A stretch of 64,000 nucleotides of DNA from Sutcliffiella tianshenii (GCF_016908565.1 NZ_JAFBED010000003.1:372001-436000); one strand, 5' to 3'; counted from the stretch's first letter, positions 1 to 9,005 are shown. The notes: generated by a model not told the origin, from the sequence alone. Made by a program: numbers and translations.

Positions 1-1477
1 TGGTTCCTGGCGGGTTATGGTTAATAGCGTTATAGATGAGATTATCCACCATCCTCTCGAACCATCTTTTTGCTATTGGCATGGTGACGGTGTAGTCCAG
101 AGGCTCGAATGATAGATGATAGTCCGATAGAGTCCTGTCCTCCTGGAACTTCTCGATAATGTGCGCCATCAGGCTATTGATTTCTGTTGGTTCGAAATTG
201 GCGATGCTGGAGTCATTTTTCAATTGAAAGCTTAAGGAAAAATCCTCTATGAGACTTAACATATACTTGCTCTTGTCATCGATTGTCTTTCCTATCTCCT
301 CGAGCTCCTGCTTTGACCAGTCGTATTGTCCGCTTTCTAGCAAGGTGCCATAGCCCTGCATCGTGCTCAAAGGCGTGCGAAGATCGTGGGAAAGTCCGGT
401 CATCCATTCTTCCCTGGTCTTTTCCAATCTTTCTCTTTCCTTCTTTGACTGATCCAGCTTTTCCGCCATGTCATAGAATGCCCCGAACACCTCAGCATAC
501 AGTCTGTACTTCATTCTGATCTTGCCATTTTTCTTGAAAATGAGCTTCTTTTCTTTTTCAGTCAATACCTCTTCATACTGACCGTTCCCCATCCGGCTTA
601 GCCAGCTCGTGAAAATGAACAGTGGGTTCCCGTAACGGAATCCGTTCCAGAACGAAAGGATGATGGCCAGCAACAGAAAAACGGCAACTGTTATGGCAAA
701 GGCCACGATGATTTCCTCGAGCGATGTCAGTTTTAGCTCCTGCTTATGTTCATTCGGCGTATAGAGTACCCATAAATGACCTGTGCTCTCGTCACGATGG
801 TACGTGGCTGTTGTAGCATATGCATCAGGCGTAATATTTCTTATATAAATATCAAGCGGGAGGTCATCCGCCGCGTTCGTATCGTTTCCTATGGATTGCA
901 GCAGTTGATTATTCCCATCCCATATTTCCAGATGGCCGTCCACCGTCTGTAACTTTTCCTCTATCTCCCCGGATCGTGCTTGATCGACGATATCTTCAGA
1001 GCTGTAGTCGCCCGTAAGCTGTTGCAAAAGACTATGTGCTTCGTCCTCTTTTCCCAATACAAAAAGGTATGGCTCATCATAGGTCGTTTCCAGATAAAAA
1101 TAGAGAGAAAATCCGAGCATCTCTTTATTTTCCTGCATCACGTAAAGCTCCTGTTTGTCATAGGAGTCTGGGAAGTCCGGTGGCACATTGCTTGATTCTA
1201 TCACTTTCCCGTTATGATCGATGATCTGTACCCATACATCCTCATCTGCCAGATCCTTGTCCCATCCCTCTGCCATCGTCAATTTATTAATCGAATTGCC
1301 GGTATCTATCGCGACACTTTCCACCTTCGTTTGATAGTAATTGATCATGGATTCATGCTTTGTCATCACACCGACGAGAATCAGCATGAGAAGGATGAAA
1401 AGGATGATCATCCCGACAGCAAGAGAAATGAACTGAAAGGAAAAATGCAGGAACAGCCTTCTTCTTAACCGCTTCAT
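1..1477 (-). CDS. sensor histidine kinase, C-terminal end beyond window
   Basis: Membrane histidine kinase that should phosphorylate the response regulator encoded just upstream. Read on the minus strand from ATG at 1477, it has a basic N-terminus and first membrane helix (about residues 10-35), a ~200-residue extracytoplasmic sensor region, a second helix (about 245-270), then a HisKA H-box reading GLSHDLRTPLSTMQGYGTLL and an N-box (MVDNLIYNAINHNPP) at the window edge. The ATP-binding G boxes lie outside the window. The start overlaps the regulator stop by 4 bases (ATGA), indicating translational coupling. The signal sensed cannot be told from the sequence. Confidence 0.9.
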   Translation of the reverse strand, partial: MKRLRRRLFLHFSFQFISLAVGMIILFILLMLILVGVMTKHESMINYYQTKVESVAIDTGNSINKLTMAEGWDKDLADEDVWVQIIDHNGKVIESSNVPPDFPDSYDKQELYVMQENKEMLGFSLYFYLETTYDEPYLFVLGKEDEAHSLLQQLTGDYSSEDIVDQARSGEIEEKLQTVDGHLEIWDGNNQLLQSIGNDTNAADDLPLDIYIRNITPDAYATTATYHRDESTGHLWVLYTPNEHKQELKLTSLEEIIVAFAITVAVFLLLAIILSFWNGFRYGNPLFIFTSWLSRMGNGQYEEVLTEKEKKLIFKKNGKIRMKYRLYAEVFGAFYDMAEKLDQSKKERERLEKTREEWMTGLSHDLRTPLSTMQGYGTLLESGQYDWSKQELEEIGKTIDDKSKYMLSLIEDFSLSFQLKNDSSIANFEPTEINSLMAHIIEKFQEDRTLSDYHLSFEPLDYTVTMPIAKRWFERMVDNLIYNAINHNPPGT

Positions 1478-2190
1478 GCCTGCTTTTCCTTCACAAGCTT
1501 ATACCCAAGGCCCCTGACGGTAACCAGATGCTCCGGACTGCTTGGGTCTTTTTCGATTCGTTCCCTGATTCTCCTGATATGTACGGAAACGGTATTGTCA
1601 TCCACATAGTGGTCAAACCCCCAGACCGCTTCAAGCAGACGCGATTTGGATAGGACCATATTGGGATGCTTGCAAAAATGAAGCAACAGGAGATAGACCT
1701 GTGTCGGGCACGGGACCGCCTGTCCTTCCACGATCAGCTCCCCCGCTTCTTCATTTAACTGGAACCTCCCGAAATGATAGATCTTTTCCGATTCCTTTTT
1801 TTCCTGTATCGCCATGGTCCCAGGTGACCGGCGGAGATAGGCCTTCATTCTTGCCGCAATTTCTAGCGGATTGAAAGGCTTCGTGACATAATCATCGCCT
1901 CCGGTGGCGAAGCCTGTCAGCACATCCAGATCTGATACCTTTGCCGTCAAAAAGAGAATATAAGCAGCTGAAATCTGACGGATTTTCGGACATAGCTCAA
2001 AGCCGCTGCAATCCGGAAGCATGACATCAAGCACAATGATATCCATCTTCACTTTTTCCAATATAGAAAGTGCGTCCGCACCAGTATGTGCCGTATATAT
2101 ATGGTTGAACCCTTCTTTTTTCAGCATGATCTCAAGCATTTTCACAATCGCTTTTTCATCATCGACTATTAAAATATGTTTATTTTCCAT
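1474..2190 (-). CDS. OmpR-family response regulator
   Basis: Two-component DNA-binding regulator, 238 aa. The N-terminal receiver domain shows the acidic pair after LIVDDE, the phospho-acceptor Asp in VLDVMLPD and the conserved Lys in VTKPF. The C-terminal winged helix ends in VTVRGLGYKL, typical of the OmpR/PhoB class. GGTGGAGATAC precedes the ATG. It is first in an operon with the sensor kinase. Part of the receiver (IRQISAAYILFLTAK) departs from the usual pattern of a Pro before the hydrophobic strand. Target genes are unknown; the DUF418 gene lies next door in divergent orientation. Confidence 0.92.
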   Translation of the reverse strand: MENKHILIVDDEKAIVKMLEIMLKKEGFNHIYTAHTGADALSILEKVKMDIIVLDVMLPDCSGFELCPKIRQISAAYILFLTAKVSDLDVLTGFATGGDDYVTKPFNPLEIAARMKAYLRRSPGTMAIQEKKESEKIYHFGRFQLNEEAGELIVEGQAVPCPTQVYLLLLHFCKHPNMVLSKSRLLEAVWGFDHYVDDNTVSVHIRRIRERIEKDPSSPEHLVTVRGLGYKLVKEKQA

Positions 2191-2343
2191 GTATCTCCAC
2201 CCCGTACATATCTTAGCATAGCAACTTTACCAATAGTTGAACAAAATGGAAATTAATTTATCCATTCGTAAGGTAGCCGTCAATCATCAGACATGAGCCA
2301 CATATATAGTGAAATTATGAAAAGGGTGAGAGGAGAAACGAAG

Positions 2344-3522
2344 ATGAATAAAAGGGTTAAACTGATAGATGGAATGCGAGGCTTCAGCCTGATAGGGATC
2401 CTGATGGCAAATATGCTAATTTTTCAATATGGGATGTGGGGGAAGGATGAACTGCAGCATTTCCAGCTGTTTTCAGGAGATAGCATCTCAAATACCTGGC
2501 TGAGGATTTTCGTGGAGAGCAGCTTTATGCCGATCTTCATGTTCCTGTTCGGATATTCGATGATCAAATTCAAGGAAAAGCTCGAACGTGACGGCAAGAA
2601 AGTGAAACGCCATTTTGTGCGCCGTTCCTTCCTGCTTCTAGTACTCGGATTGCTCCATTCCATTTATATCTGGGAAGGAGATATATTGTTTACGTATGGA
2701 TTTCTTAGCCTGATCATGCTTATTTTCATCAATAGAAATAAGAAGACGATGCTCGTTTGGGCTTCGGTGCTGTTCATTCTGACCTCCCTTTTAGGCCTCG
2801 GGACGATGGAGCCGACAAAGGAAGAAGCACAGAACATGACCTCCTATGTAGAAAAGGCAACTGAAATATATGCAGCAGGAAGCTACACCGATATCAAGGA
2901 ATTCCGCAACAGCGATGAGGATCCACTTGGACTTCCACCTGCAGCATACTTCCTGCTGTTCCTGCTTTCACCGTTTATCCTATGCCCGATTTTCCTGCTT
3001 GGCATGTATGCGGCAAAAAGCAACTGGTTCGCCAATCCACAGCAGGAACGAAGAGGCTATTTGCTTGTCTCGATGGTGCTTGTGCCTTTAGGACTTTTAC
3101 TAAAAAGCTTGTCATATGCATTTCCGGATGCCTCCTTCTCAGGAGTTGCAGGGATGCTCGGGGCCCCACTGCTTTCCTTGGGCTATATCTTTGCATTTGC
3201 CCTTCTGTATACGATGGACTTCAATCCGCTGCTTGCCTTATTTGAAAAGGTCGGGCGCCTGTCCCTGAGCAACTATCTGCTCCAAAGTGTCATCTGCACG
3301 ACCATATTCTACGGCTACGGATTCGGCCTGTTCGGCAAAATCGGGGTCCTGAACGGAATCCTGCTTGCGATTGTCATCTACAGCACCCAGGTGGCCCTGA
3401 GCCATTGGTACCTGCAATACCGCAAGGCCGGCCCAGTTGAAACACTGATGCGGATCGGCACATACTGGCAATGGAAGAAAAAGAAACAGCAGGCAGTCAC
3501 ACATGGTGTGGTGATGAAATAA
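2344..3522 (+). CDS. DUF418/YeiB-type multi-pass membrane protein
   Basis: Integral membrane protein of 392 aa related to the YeiB/DUF418 group, whose biochemical role is not established. The start MNKRVKLIDGMRGFSLIGI is typical of the family, with the R(I/V)xxxDxxRGxxLxGI pattern followed by about ten hydrophobic helices and a C-terminal half with a YxxQS-like motif (NYLLQSVICTTIF). I chose ATG 2344 because GAGAGGAG lies 8 bases upstream; an in-frame ATG at 2293 has no such site. It is divergent from the two-component pair and ends just before a large palindromic hairpin. Confidence 0.85.
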   Translation: MNKRVKLIDGMRGFSLIGILMANMLIFQYGMWGKDELQHFQLFSGDSISNTWLRIFVESSFMPIFMFLFGYSMIKFKEKLERDGKKVKRHFVRRSFLLLVLGLLHSIYIWEGDILFTYGFLSLIMLIFINRNKKTMLVWASVLFILTSLLGLGTMEPTKEEAQNMTSYVEKATEIYAAGSYTDIKEFRNSDEDPLGLPPAAYFLLFLLSPFILCPIFLLGMYAAKSNWFANPQQERRGYLLVSMVLVPLGLLLKSLSYAFPDASFSGVAGMLGAPLLSLGYIFAFALLYTMDFNPLLALFEKVGRLSLSNYLLQSVICTTIFYGYGFGLFGKIGVLNGILLAIVIYSTQVALSHWYLQYRKAGPVETLMRIGTYWQWKKKKQQAVTHGVVMK

Positions 3523-3533
3523 ACGGTCAAAAA

Positions 3534-3576
3534 AGGGGTCAGGCACCTTGGATATTTTCCAAGGTGCCTGACCCCT
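3534..3576. repeat. REP-like palindrome, GGGGTCAGGCACC type
   Basis: Perfect 19-bp arms (3534-3552 and 3558-3576) around a 5-base loop. It sits between two convergent genes and could act as a bidirectional terminator or RNA-stability hairpin. The core GGGGTCAGGCACC is a sister variant of the other REP-like elements in this window. Confidence 0.85.
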
Positions 3577-3580
3577 GCTT

Positions 3581-4099
3581 TTAGCGATATCTCAATGCCA
3601 ATCCCTTCAGGAAGTTCCTGGCGTACTTGTCCATGCAGACTTTGTAGTTTTTATGGCCTTTCTTCCTTAAGAAAGCGCCGAGCTCACTTTTGGAAATCGA
3701 AACTCCCGCTTCAGCCAATGTGTCGATGATATCATCCGTTGTCAGGCTGAGGGCGATTTTCAGCTTCTTCAACAGGATATTGTTGGCAGGTTCGTTGGAA
3801 AATGGCGGTTTTTCCGGCTGTCCGGGCTTTGGTTCCTGCCTGCCCCTTTTAAAAATGATGAAGCCATTAAGGAATGCCTCCAGCTTGTTATTGTTGATTG
3901 GAAGGATGTCCTCTTCCTCGAGCGCTTGCTCATACTCTTCCTCCGAGTCGAAATCGTAGCTGTCCACCGGCTTGGTGAGTATTTTCTCCACTTCTTCCTG
4001 GGTCACATCCACGTCCCCCAGCTGAAAAATCTCGACCATATCTTTGTCTTTGATATCCAGGGCGTATCTCAATCTAATCAGAATATCGTTGTTCGTCAT
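3581..4099 (-). CDS. DUF1456 (YehS-like) protein
   Basis: Cytosolic 172-aa protein with two copies of the DUF1456 repeat: MTNNDILIRLRYALDIKDKD near the N-terminus and NNILLKKLKIALSLTTDDII in the second half, joined by an acidic and proline-rich linker (about residues 60-100). Length and layout agree with E. coli YehS, which has no assigned function. GGAGG lies 8 bases before the ATG. Convergent with the DUF418 gene across a strong palindrome. Confidence 0.88.
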   Translation of the reverse strand: MTNNDILIRLRYALDIKDKDMVEIFQLGDVDVTQEEVEKILTKPVDSYDFDSEEEYEQALEEEDILPINNNKLEAFLNGFIIFKRGRQEPKPGQPEKPPFSNEPANNILLKKLKIALSLTTDDIIDTLAEAGVSISKSELGAFLRKKGHKNYKVCMDKYARNFLKGLALRYR

Positions 4100-4213
4100 C
4101 TATTTATCCTCCTAAAACACATGCTTGTTTATGTAAGTTCATCTAGTATATCATACATGAAAAACAAAAATAAAAAGCCCAACCCCTCGGCAGGAATTGA
4201 ACCTTCACAAAAC

Positions 4214-4594
4214 TTATTCAACCTTCTCCATCACCGCAAAATAGTTCTCTTCCCCATCGGCAAAATTAAAAACCTTCATCGGCCCCATATTCACCATTTC
4301 CCCTACCTTTACCCCTTTTTCAGATAGATCTCGATAAAACTGCTCAAGATCTGGCGTGGTGAACATGAGTGAAGGGGTCCCAAGGTTCAATTCCGGCGAC
4401 ATTTTTGCTATGACTTCCTTATCATGCAGGATGATGCTCGTTTCCCGATCCTTGGACGGCGCCACTTCAATCCACCTCATATGACCGTTATTTTCCTCTG
4501 AAATGACCTCAAACCCGACCTTTTCCGTCCAGAATTTAACTGCCTCATCCTGATTGTCGACATACAGCATGACTTGCGAAAGCTTATGGATCAT
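4214..4594 (-). CDS. VOC superfamily (glyoxalase/bleomycin-resistance-like) protein
   Basis: A 126-aa vicinal-oxygen-chelate fold protein: it starts MIHKLSQVMLYVDNQDEAVK, the first beta-alpha-beta unit of the fold, and ends in NFADGEENYFAVME, the usual last strand with its metal-binding Glu. Such proteins are metal-dependent lyases, dioxygenases or binding proteins, and substrate cannot be inferred here. AGGAGG lies 8 bases before the ATG. Stands alone. Confidence 0.82.
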   Translation of the reverse strand: MIHKLSQVMLYVDNQDEAVKFWTEKVGFEVISEENNGHMRWIEVAPSKDRETSIILHDKEVIAKMSPELNLGTPSLMFTTPDLEQFYRDLSEKGVKVGEMVNMGPMKVFNFADGEENYFAVMEKVE

Positions 4595-4752
4595 CTTAAT
4601 TACCTCCTAAATTGGGTATCGTGTTCCTTCATTACTTCTACAAGGGGGACTGAATTTCCTTTCTATAGGGAGGACTTAGGGTCAAAGCCCCTTTGACTGC
4701 TCAGGATAATGGCGAATGCATTTATCATCCAGTACACCTTACCCTTATTCGT

Positions 4753-5298
4753 TTATTTTCTTATTATCCTCATTTCACTTAATGGCCAATACACTACATT
4801 GGTTGTTCCTACTATTTGATCCATGGGAATCGCCCCAAGATCCCGGCTGTCATCACTAATTCTCCTATTGTCACCCATCACAAAAACATGCCCTTTTGGA
4901 ACTGTTTCACCCTTCACCGGCGTATCCAAAAGAGTAAATGACTCCGTTAATGGAGCATCCGTTATACTGGCTTTTTGATCATCGAGATAAGGTTCCTCGT
5001 ATGCTATGCCATTCACATATAAGATGTCGTCCTTATATTCAATGCGGTCACCCGGCAATCCTATCACTCTTTTTATATAATCCTTCTCCTCGGTAGCGTG
5101 AAACACAACAATATCAAATCTCTTTGGTTCCCCAATTTTAGTCACAATCATCCGTTCTTGATCCTCTAGCGTAGATTCCATCGATTCCCCATCCACCACT
5201 ATAGGAGAGAGTAAAAAAGACCTTACTATAAAAGCCAACAAAAAGGCAATGAAAAGCGCCTTTCCCCAATCCCACAATTCTTTTTTATCAATGGTCAT
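4753..5298 (-). CDS. lepB: type I signal peptidase
   Basis: Membrane-bound serine/lysine protease that removes signal peptides from secreted proteins. One N-terminal membrane anchor (about residues 13-32) is followed by the catalytic Ser39 in VDGESM and Lys76 in DYIKRVIGLPGD, and by a box E region MGDNRRISDDSR. At 181 aa it matches the short Bacillus SipS/SipT form. I chose ATG 5298 because AAAGG lies 9 bases before it; the in-frame ATG at 5307 abuts that AAAGG directly. The small TM protein at 5349-5684 is just upstream on the same strand. Confidence 0.94.
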   Translation of the reverse strand: MTIDKKELWDWGKALFIAFLLAFIVRSFLLSPIVVDGESMESTLEDQERMIVTKIGEPKRFDIVVFHATEEKDYIKRVIGLPGDRIEYKDDILYVNGIAYEEPYLDDQKASITDAPLTESFTLLDTPVKGETVPKGHVFVMGDNRRISDDSRDLGAIPMDQIVGTTNVVYWPLSEMRIIRK

Positions 5299-5348
5299 TT
5301 TTTTCATCCTTTCGATCCAGGAAATTCATAGATTGTATATTTGAAATT

Positions 5349-5684
5349 CTATTCTTTAGTAACGACAGTAACGACAATTTTTTCAGCAAAGTGTTTGCCG
5401 TCAACTGTTTCTAGCCATACTTTAACCTCTTGATTGTCTTTCAAATCAAAAATACTGCTTATTTTCCCAGTAACTTTAGTATCCTCTGAGAAATGGATTT
5501 CTGGAGTATATGGTTCTTCTTCGGGGTCTACTTTAACGGGGTACAAGGTGAATTTACTCTCTTCTAATGCTCCGACAATACCGGAATGGTCCGGTTTTGT
5601 TAGATACCAGATTGAAATGATAACCATCACAATAAGTGAAAACACTGAAACTAGGAAGATTTCTCTTTTGACTCTAATTGTCAT
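5349..5684 (-). CDS. small membrane-anchored hypothetical protein
   Basis: A 111-aa protein not recognised as a named family. A basic N-terminus and one hydrophobic helix (about residues 9-28) precede an ~80-residue extracytoplasmic beta-rich domain with the pattern HFSEDTKVTGKISSIFDL, resembling small OB- or DUF3221-like beta folds, though I cannot confirm this. AAAAGGAG precedes the ATG. It lies directly upstream of the signal peptidase gene, 51 bases apart, so the two may be cotranscribed. Confidence 0.7.
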   Translation of the reverse strand: MTIRVKREIFLVSVFSLIVMVIISIWYLTKPDHSGIVGALEESKFTLYPVKVDPEEEPYTPEIHFSEDTKVTGKISSIFDLKDNQEVKVWLETVDGKHFAEKIVVTVVTKE

Positions 5685-5759
5685 TCATTGCATGCTCCTT
5701 TTCGCAAGGTTGTCCGCCAACCATTAAAGAGAAGATAATCGCGATTTTTAAAATTAAAA

Positions 5760-5897
5760 TTAATCTTTATCCGACTTACCCATTGTAATATCATCAAACG
5801 GAGTATAGTTGTTACTCGGTAATTTCCTCTTCCTTATGACTTTAAATATCGCGAATCCGACTGCCAGCACGATAAAGCCAATGAAAAAATAAGTCAC
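5760..5897 (-). CDS. small one-helix membrane protein, DUF3951-like
   Basis: A 45-aa ORF starting with GTG at 5897, six bases after GGAGGG. The product begins MTYFFIGFIVLAVGFAIF, a single membrane helix, continues with a basic stretch (KVIRKRK) and ends with a short acidic tail containing NNYTPFDDITMG. The YTPFDDI motif resembles the small Bacillus DUF3951 proteins of unknown role. The perfect ribosome site and the helix-plus-motif structure argue that it is real despite its size. Confidence 0.65.
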   Translation of the reverse strand: MTYFFIGFIVLAVGFAIFKVIRKRKLPSNNYTPFDDITMGKSDKD

Positions 5898-6218
5898 ATT
5901 AATCCCTCCAATTCCATCGAGCAATCTGCTACTCCTTGAAGTAAATGCTCACCATAAATTTCCACCTAATTACATATACGACATAGCTATCATAATTCCT
6001 GTAAAAATAAATGGGGACAGGTCCCTCATGACATTAATCAGCTGAACGAATCGGCGAAATGCTTCAACTGGGACCCCAAGCCCGAGGCCGCCCCACAGAC
6101 ATCCGCTTCATCATATGGCATACCAATCTCTATCTCGAGCTTGGTATGGTAGAAAAATCAAAATCCTATCAGTATATATATCAAAATCTGCAGAATGGAT
6201 CTTGATGATTGGTTCTAA

Positions 6219-6256
6219 ATGAAAAAAACTCGTCAAATTGACGAGTTTTTTCATTT
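6219..6256. terminator. terminator of the coding remnant in copy A
   Basis: Hairpin with arms ACTCGTCAA and TTGACGAGT flanked by A7 and T6 runs, so it can work on either strand. It follows the 3' remnant as a natural gene terminator would. Confidence 0.75.
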
Positions 6257-6296
6257 CAGGCAATGTTGCAACCCGCATTTTTATGTCCCCAAGTGG

Positions 6297-6425
6297 GATA
6301 TCAATGAAAATTTCAATATATCGATGAATCCGGTCACGATATCGACGAAAATATGCGGATATCAATGAAAAATTTAATATATCAACGAAAACAGGGCAAA
6401 TATCGATAAAACGCATTTTTCGACA
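6297..6425. repeat. 20-21-bp phased repeat array (copy A)
   Basis: Consecutive units start at 6297, 6317, 6338, 6358, 6378 and 6399. The consensus is (G/T)ATATC(A/G)A(C/T)GAAAAY followed by five to six variable bases. The period equals two helical turns. Units are degenerate and there are no unique spacers, so this is not a CRISPR array. Confidence 0.75.
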
Positions 6426-6510
6426 AAAATCATCTGCTTGGGCTAAAAATTCGTCAGGGTCTGGCCCCGCTTAGAAGTTACCAATAAACAGAGATTGCAC
6501 CAATGTAGTA

Positions 6511-6540
6511 GTGAGGAATGGGGATAGGTCCCTCGTTCCT
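6511..6540. repeat. REP-like half-element
   Basis: Carries GAATGGGGATAGGTCCCTCG, matching the GGGGACAGGTCCCT subfamily seen at 6011, 9691 and 10181. Confidence 0.6.
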
Positions 6541-6755
6541 ATTAACGCAAAGAACGTTACTCCTTTTTAACGTGGAGGACTGGTACCTGTTTTTCCCTTG
6601 GACTTGATACTTAACACTTTGGTCGGTCTGTTTGATAGATGGCAATAAATGAGTAGAAAGTTAAGAGGTTGTCGTGTTTGGAGAGTAAGATGCAAAAAGG
6701 AGAAATTGGGGAGGTTGAATTTTTTTCACTATTATATTTATTCGCCCACTCCTAT

Positions 6756-6781
6756 CATATATAGCCAGAATACTATATATG
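6756..6781. promoter_or_regulatory. inverted repeat upstream of the alpha/beta hydrolase gene
   Basis: Arms CATATATAG and CTATATATG (9 of 9 paired) flank an 8-base spacer, ending 31 bases before the hydrolase ATG and 19 before its GGAGG. The position fits an operator or a transcript 5' hairpin. No local regulator is evident. Confidence 0.45.
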
Positions 6782-6812
6782 GTATTTTATCAATTTAATA
6801 GGAGGAATAAAA

Positions 6813-8777
6813 ATGGCAATACTAGATTTAACGCTTGCACCAGTGGTGTCGCCTGCTTTCGGCGGCATGGAGTTTGGCACTGTCGGACAGTACGAGGTGA
6901 TGAAGGGAACAGCAAAAGGTGTACTCGACCCTTCAAACCCTTTAAACGCGGGCATTGTTAATCTGGACCGGGCCCCCCGTAACAGCAGTGGGCTTGTTGA
7001 GTATATCGTCGATGTGGCTATTCTGAAGCCGGTAGACATGTCACGGGGAAACCGCCGCATCTTCTATGAAGTAGTAAATCGGGGAACCAAGTTTGCGAAC
7101 TTTTGGATCAACAGCGGGGTGATGGGCAACGATCCTTGGGGACCTGGCGATGTGGGCACAGGTTTTCTAATGAACCAGGGCTACACGATAGTGTGGAGCG
7201 CGTGGCAGGGAGATGTTGTGGCAGGCGGCGGAAGGATGCTGGCTCAGTTTCCCATTCCAACAAACAATGGACAACCCATAGTTGGCACATCGCGTGAGGA
7301 GTATACAGACACTGGAATAAGCACCACTTTCACAGGCAATCTGACATATCCTGCAGCCGACTTGGATCCAACAAAGGCAACGCTCACGGTGAGGGCCAGG
7401 GAGCACGACCCGCGAGCCATCCCTTCTGATTTGACATGGCAATACTTGAACACGATGCAAATCTCGATTAACCGTCCAGCCGGATACGACAGTGGGGCAA
7501 TCTACGAATTCATTTATCCAGCTAAAGACCCCAAAGTAATGGGAATTGGCTTCGCCGCTGTCCGTGACGTCGTGTCATACTTGCGCTATGAGAAGGCAGA
7601 TGACAATGGTACTCCCAACCCATTGAAGCTCAAGGGTAAGCCTTCCATTAAAAAAGTCTTAGCTCTCGGTGTTTCCCAGAGCGGTCGTTTTCTCCGTGAT
7701 TTTATCCACCAAGGATTCAACGAAGATGAGTCTGGCCGTATCACCTTTGACGGGGTTATACCCTTGATTACAGGTTCTCGAAAAAGCTTCACCAATTATG
7801 AATTTGCCCAGCCTGGACGTAATTCCAGACAGCATGAAGATCACTTGTTTCCCGGAGACCAGTTCCCCTTCACCTATAGGGTAACTACAGATCCCATCAG
7901 CGGGGAGACTGGCGGCATTCACGAAACATGCCAATGCAATGATACATGTCCTAAGATCATGCACATGGATGGTGAAAATGAAATTTGGCAAGGACGCGGG
8001 TCATTAGTCGTTACCAATACAAGGGGGACAAAGGACCTTACTCTGCCGAAAAATGTAAGGGCGTACCTATTCGCAGGAACACAGCACTTCCCAGGTCTGC
8101 CACCTACGATGGGAATCTGTCAGCAGCTCAGCAACCCCATGGACTACAGGCCTTTCATCCGGGCACTTATTGTCGCACTAGACAGATGGGTGTCGGACGG
8201 AACCCAACCACCTCCGAGCCAATATGCAAGTCTGAAATCAGGAACTCTTGTGCCCCCGCTATCGACAGGCTTCCCCGATATCCCTGGTGTGAACTACACC
8301 GGGTTAGTAAATTACCTTAACGTATTGGATCACAGTACTCAGCCTCCTACCATCGGTGCACCTTATCCTGAATATGTTACTGCGGTTGACGCCGACGGGA
8401 ATTCAATTGCCGGTATCCGTCATCCGTTTCTTATAGTACCACTAGGAACCTATACAGGATGGAACCTTCGTGCCATTGGACATGGAGCAAATGATCTTTG
8501 TTCACTGACTGGGTCCTATATACCCTTTGCCAAAACGGCTGAAGAGCGTATTGCAGCAGGCGACCCTAGGCTGTCTATCGAAGAAAGATACAGAAATCAC
8601 AACGCTTATCTAATCCGTGTGGTCTTTGCCACTCTGCTCCTATATTTACAGGGCTTCCTACTGGTTGAAGATGCGGCACAAATCATCCAGGACGCTGCCA
8701 CTGGGGACATGACTCAGGATCATCTTGGTGTCCAGATAGACCCTGAGATTGCACAGATAATCAAGGAGCATTCCTAA
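6813..8777 (+). CDS. alpha/beta hydrolase domain-containing protein (Abhydrolase_10-like)
   Basis: Large 654-aa protein resembling the Abhydrolase_10 group. The likely nucleophile is Ser288 in LALGVSQSGRFLRDF (GxSxSGR pattern). Further family-like motifs are YEVVNRGTKFAN near residue 85, a Cys cluster ETCQCNDTCPKI (around 370-380) and a late GTQHFPG segment that may supply the catalytic His. No signal peptide is visible. GGAGG lies 7 bases before the ATG. It lies alone on the plus strand inside the segment bracketed by the two ~470-bp repeats, suggesting acquired or rearranged DNA. Substrate unknown; an esterase or amidase is the cautious guess. Confidence 0.8.
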   Translation: MAILDLTLAPVVSPAFGGMEFGTVGQYEVMKGTAKGVLDPSNPLNAGIVNLDRAPRNSSGLVEYIVDVAILKPVDMSRGNRRIFYEVVNRGTKFANFWINSGVMGNDPWGPGDVGTGFLMNQGYTIVWSAWQGDVVAGGGRMLAQFPIPTNNGQPIVGTSREEYTDTGISTTFTGNLTYPAADLDPTKATLTVRAREHDPRAIPSDLTWQYLNTMQISINRPAGYDSGAIYEFIYPAKDPKVMGIGFAAVRDVVSYLRYEKADDNGTPNPLKLKGKPSIKKVLALGVSQSGRFLRDFIHQGFNEDESGRITFDGVIPLITGSRKSFTNYEFAQPGRNSRQHEDHLFPGDQFPFTYRVTTDPISGETGGIHETCQCNDTCPKIMHMDGENEIWQGRGSLVVTNTRGTKDLTLPKNVRAYLFAGTQHFPGLPPTMGICQQLSNPMDYRPFIRALIVALDRWVSDGTQPPPSQYASLKSGTLVPPLSTGFPDIPGVNYTGLVNYLNVLDHSTQPPTIGAPYPEYVTAVDADGNSIAGIRHPFLIVPLGTYTGWNLRAIGHGANDLCSLTGSYIPFAKTAEERIAAGDPRLSIEERYRNHNAYLIRVVFATLLLYLQGFLLVEDAAQIIQDAATGDMTQDHLGVQIDPEIAQIIKEHS

Positions 8778-9005
8778 TTAGATGAAAGGGGCATGACAAC
8801 TAAATACCACGCTACCTTATTGATTTTGTAATCAACGAACACAACCTACAAACAGGAATCCTCCTTTAGTTTTACATGAACTCTATCTAAAGCCCCTCTA
8901 TTAAATAATCAAAAAATAGACGAACCACTTAATCTATTTGTACCTTGCATCTCTAATCTTTCAGAATAGAATACATTATGTAATAGGAAAGGGGGGAATT
9001 AACTA

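Larger units (their letters stand above)
6006..6470. repeat. duplicated module, copy A (REP half, gene 3' remnant, terminator, 20-bp array)
   Basis: Direct repeat, clearly homologous along its length to 9686-10175. In order it has GGGGACAGGTCCCT, a decayed coding remnant (about 6045-6205) ending in SYQYIYQNLQNGS plus stop, a hairpin ACTCGTCAA-TTGACGAGT with flanking A and T runs (6219-6256), a run of 20-21-base units starting GATATC or TATATC (6297-6420), and a terminal GGGTCTGGCCCCGC. The coding remnant is more decayed here than in copy B. Confidence 0.88.
5898..6812. other. gene-poor stretch holding repeat module copy A and an operator-like palindrome
   Basis: No credible gene. From 6006 to 6470 it holds the first copy of the duplicated module (see that entry). 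A half REP-like element is at 6511-6540. The part from 6541 to 6755 shows no clear feature. A 9-bp inverted repeat at 6756-6781 lies just ahead of the hydrolase gene. Confidence 0.7.

Noticed and set aside
3238-3546. 102-aa minus-strand frame under the DUF418 gene
   Set aside because: Shadow of a confident membrane protein gene, running into the palindrome.
6111-6416. Open frame on the minus strand through the 20-bp array (and a similar one at 10046-10288)
   Set aside because: It translates the GATATC array into repeated residues, has no ribosome site and exists because the repeat units lack stops.
6297-6425. Possible CRISPR array
   Set aside because: Units are 20-21 bases with no distinct unique spacers, are degenerate, and no cas genes are present.
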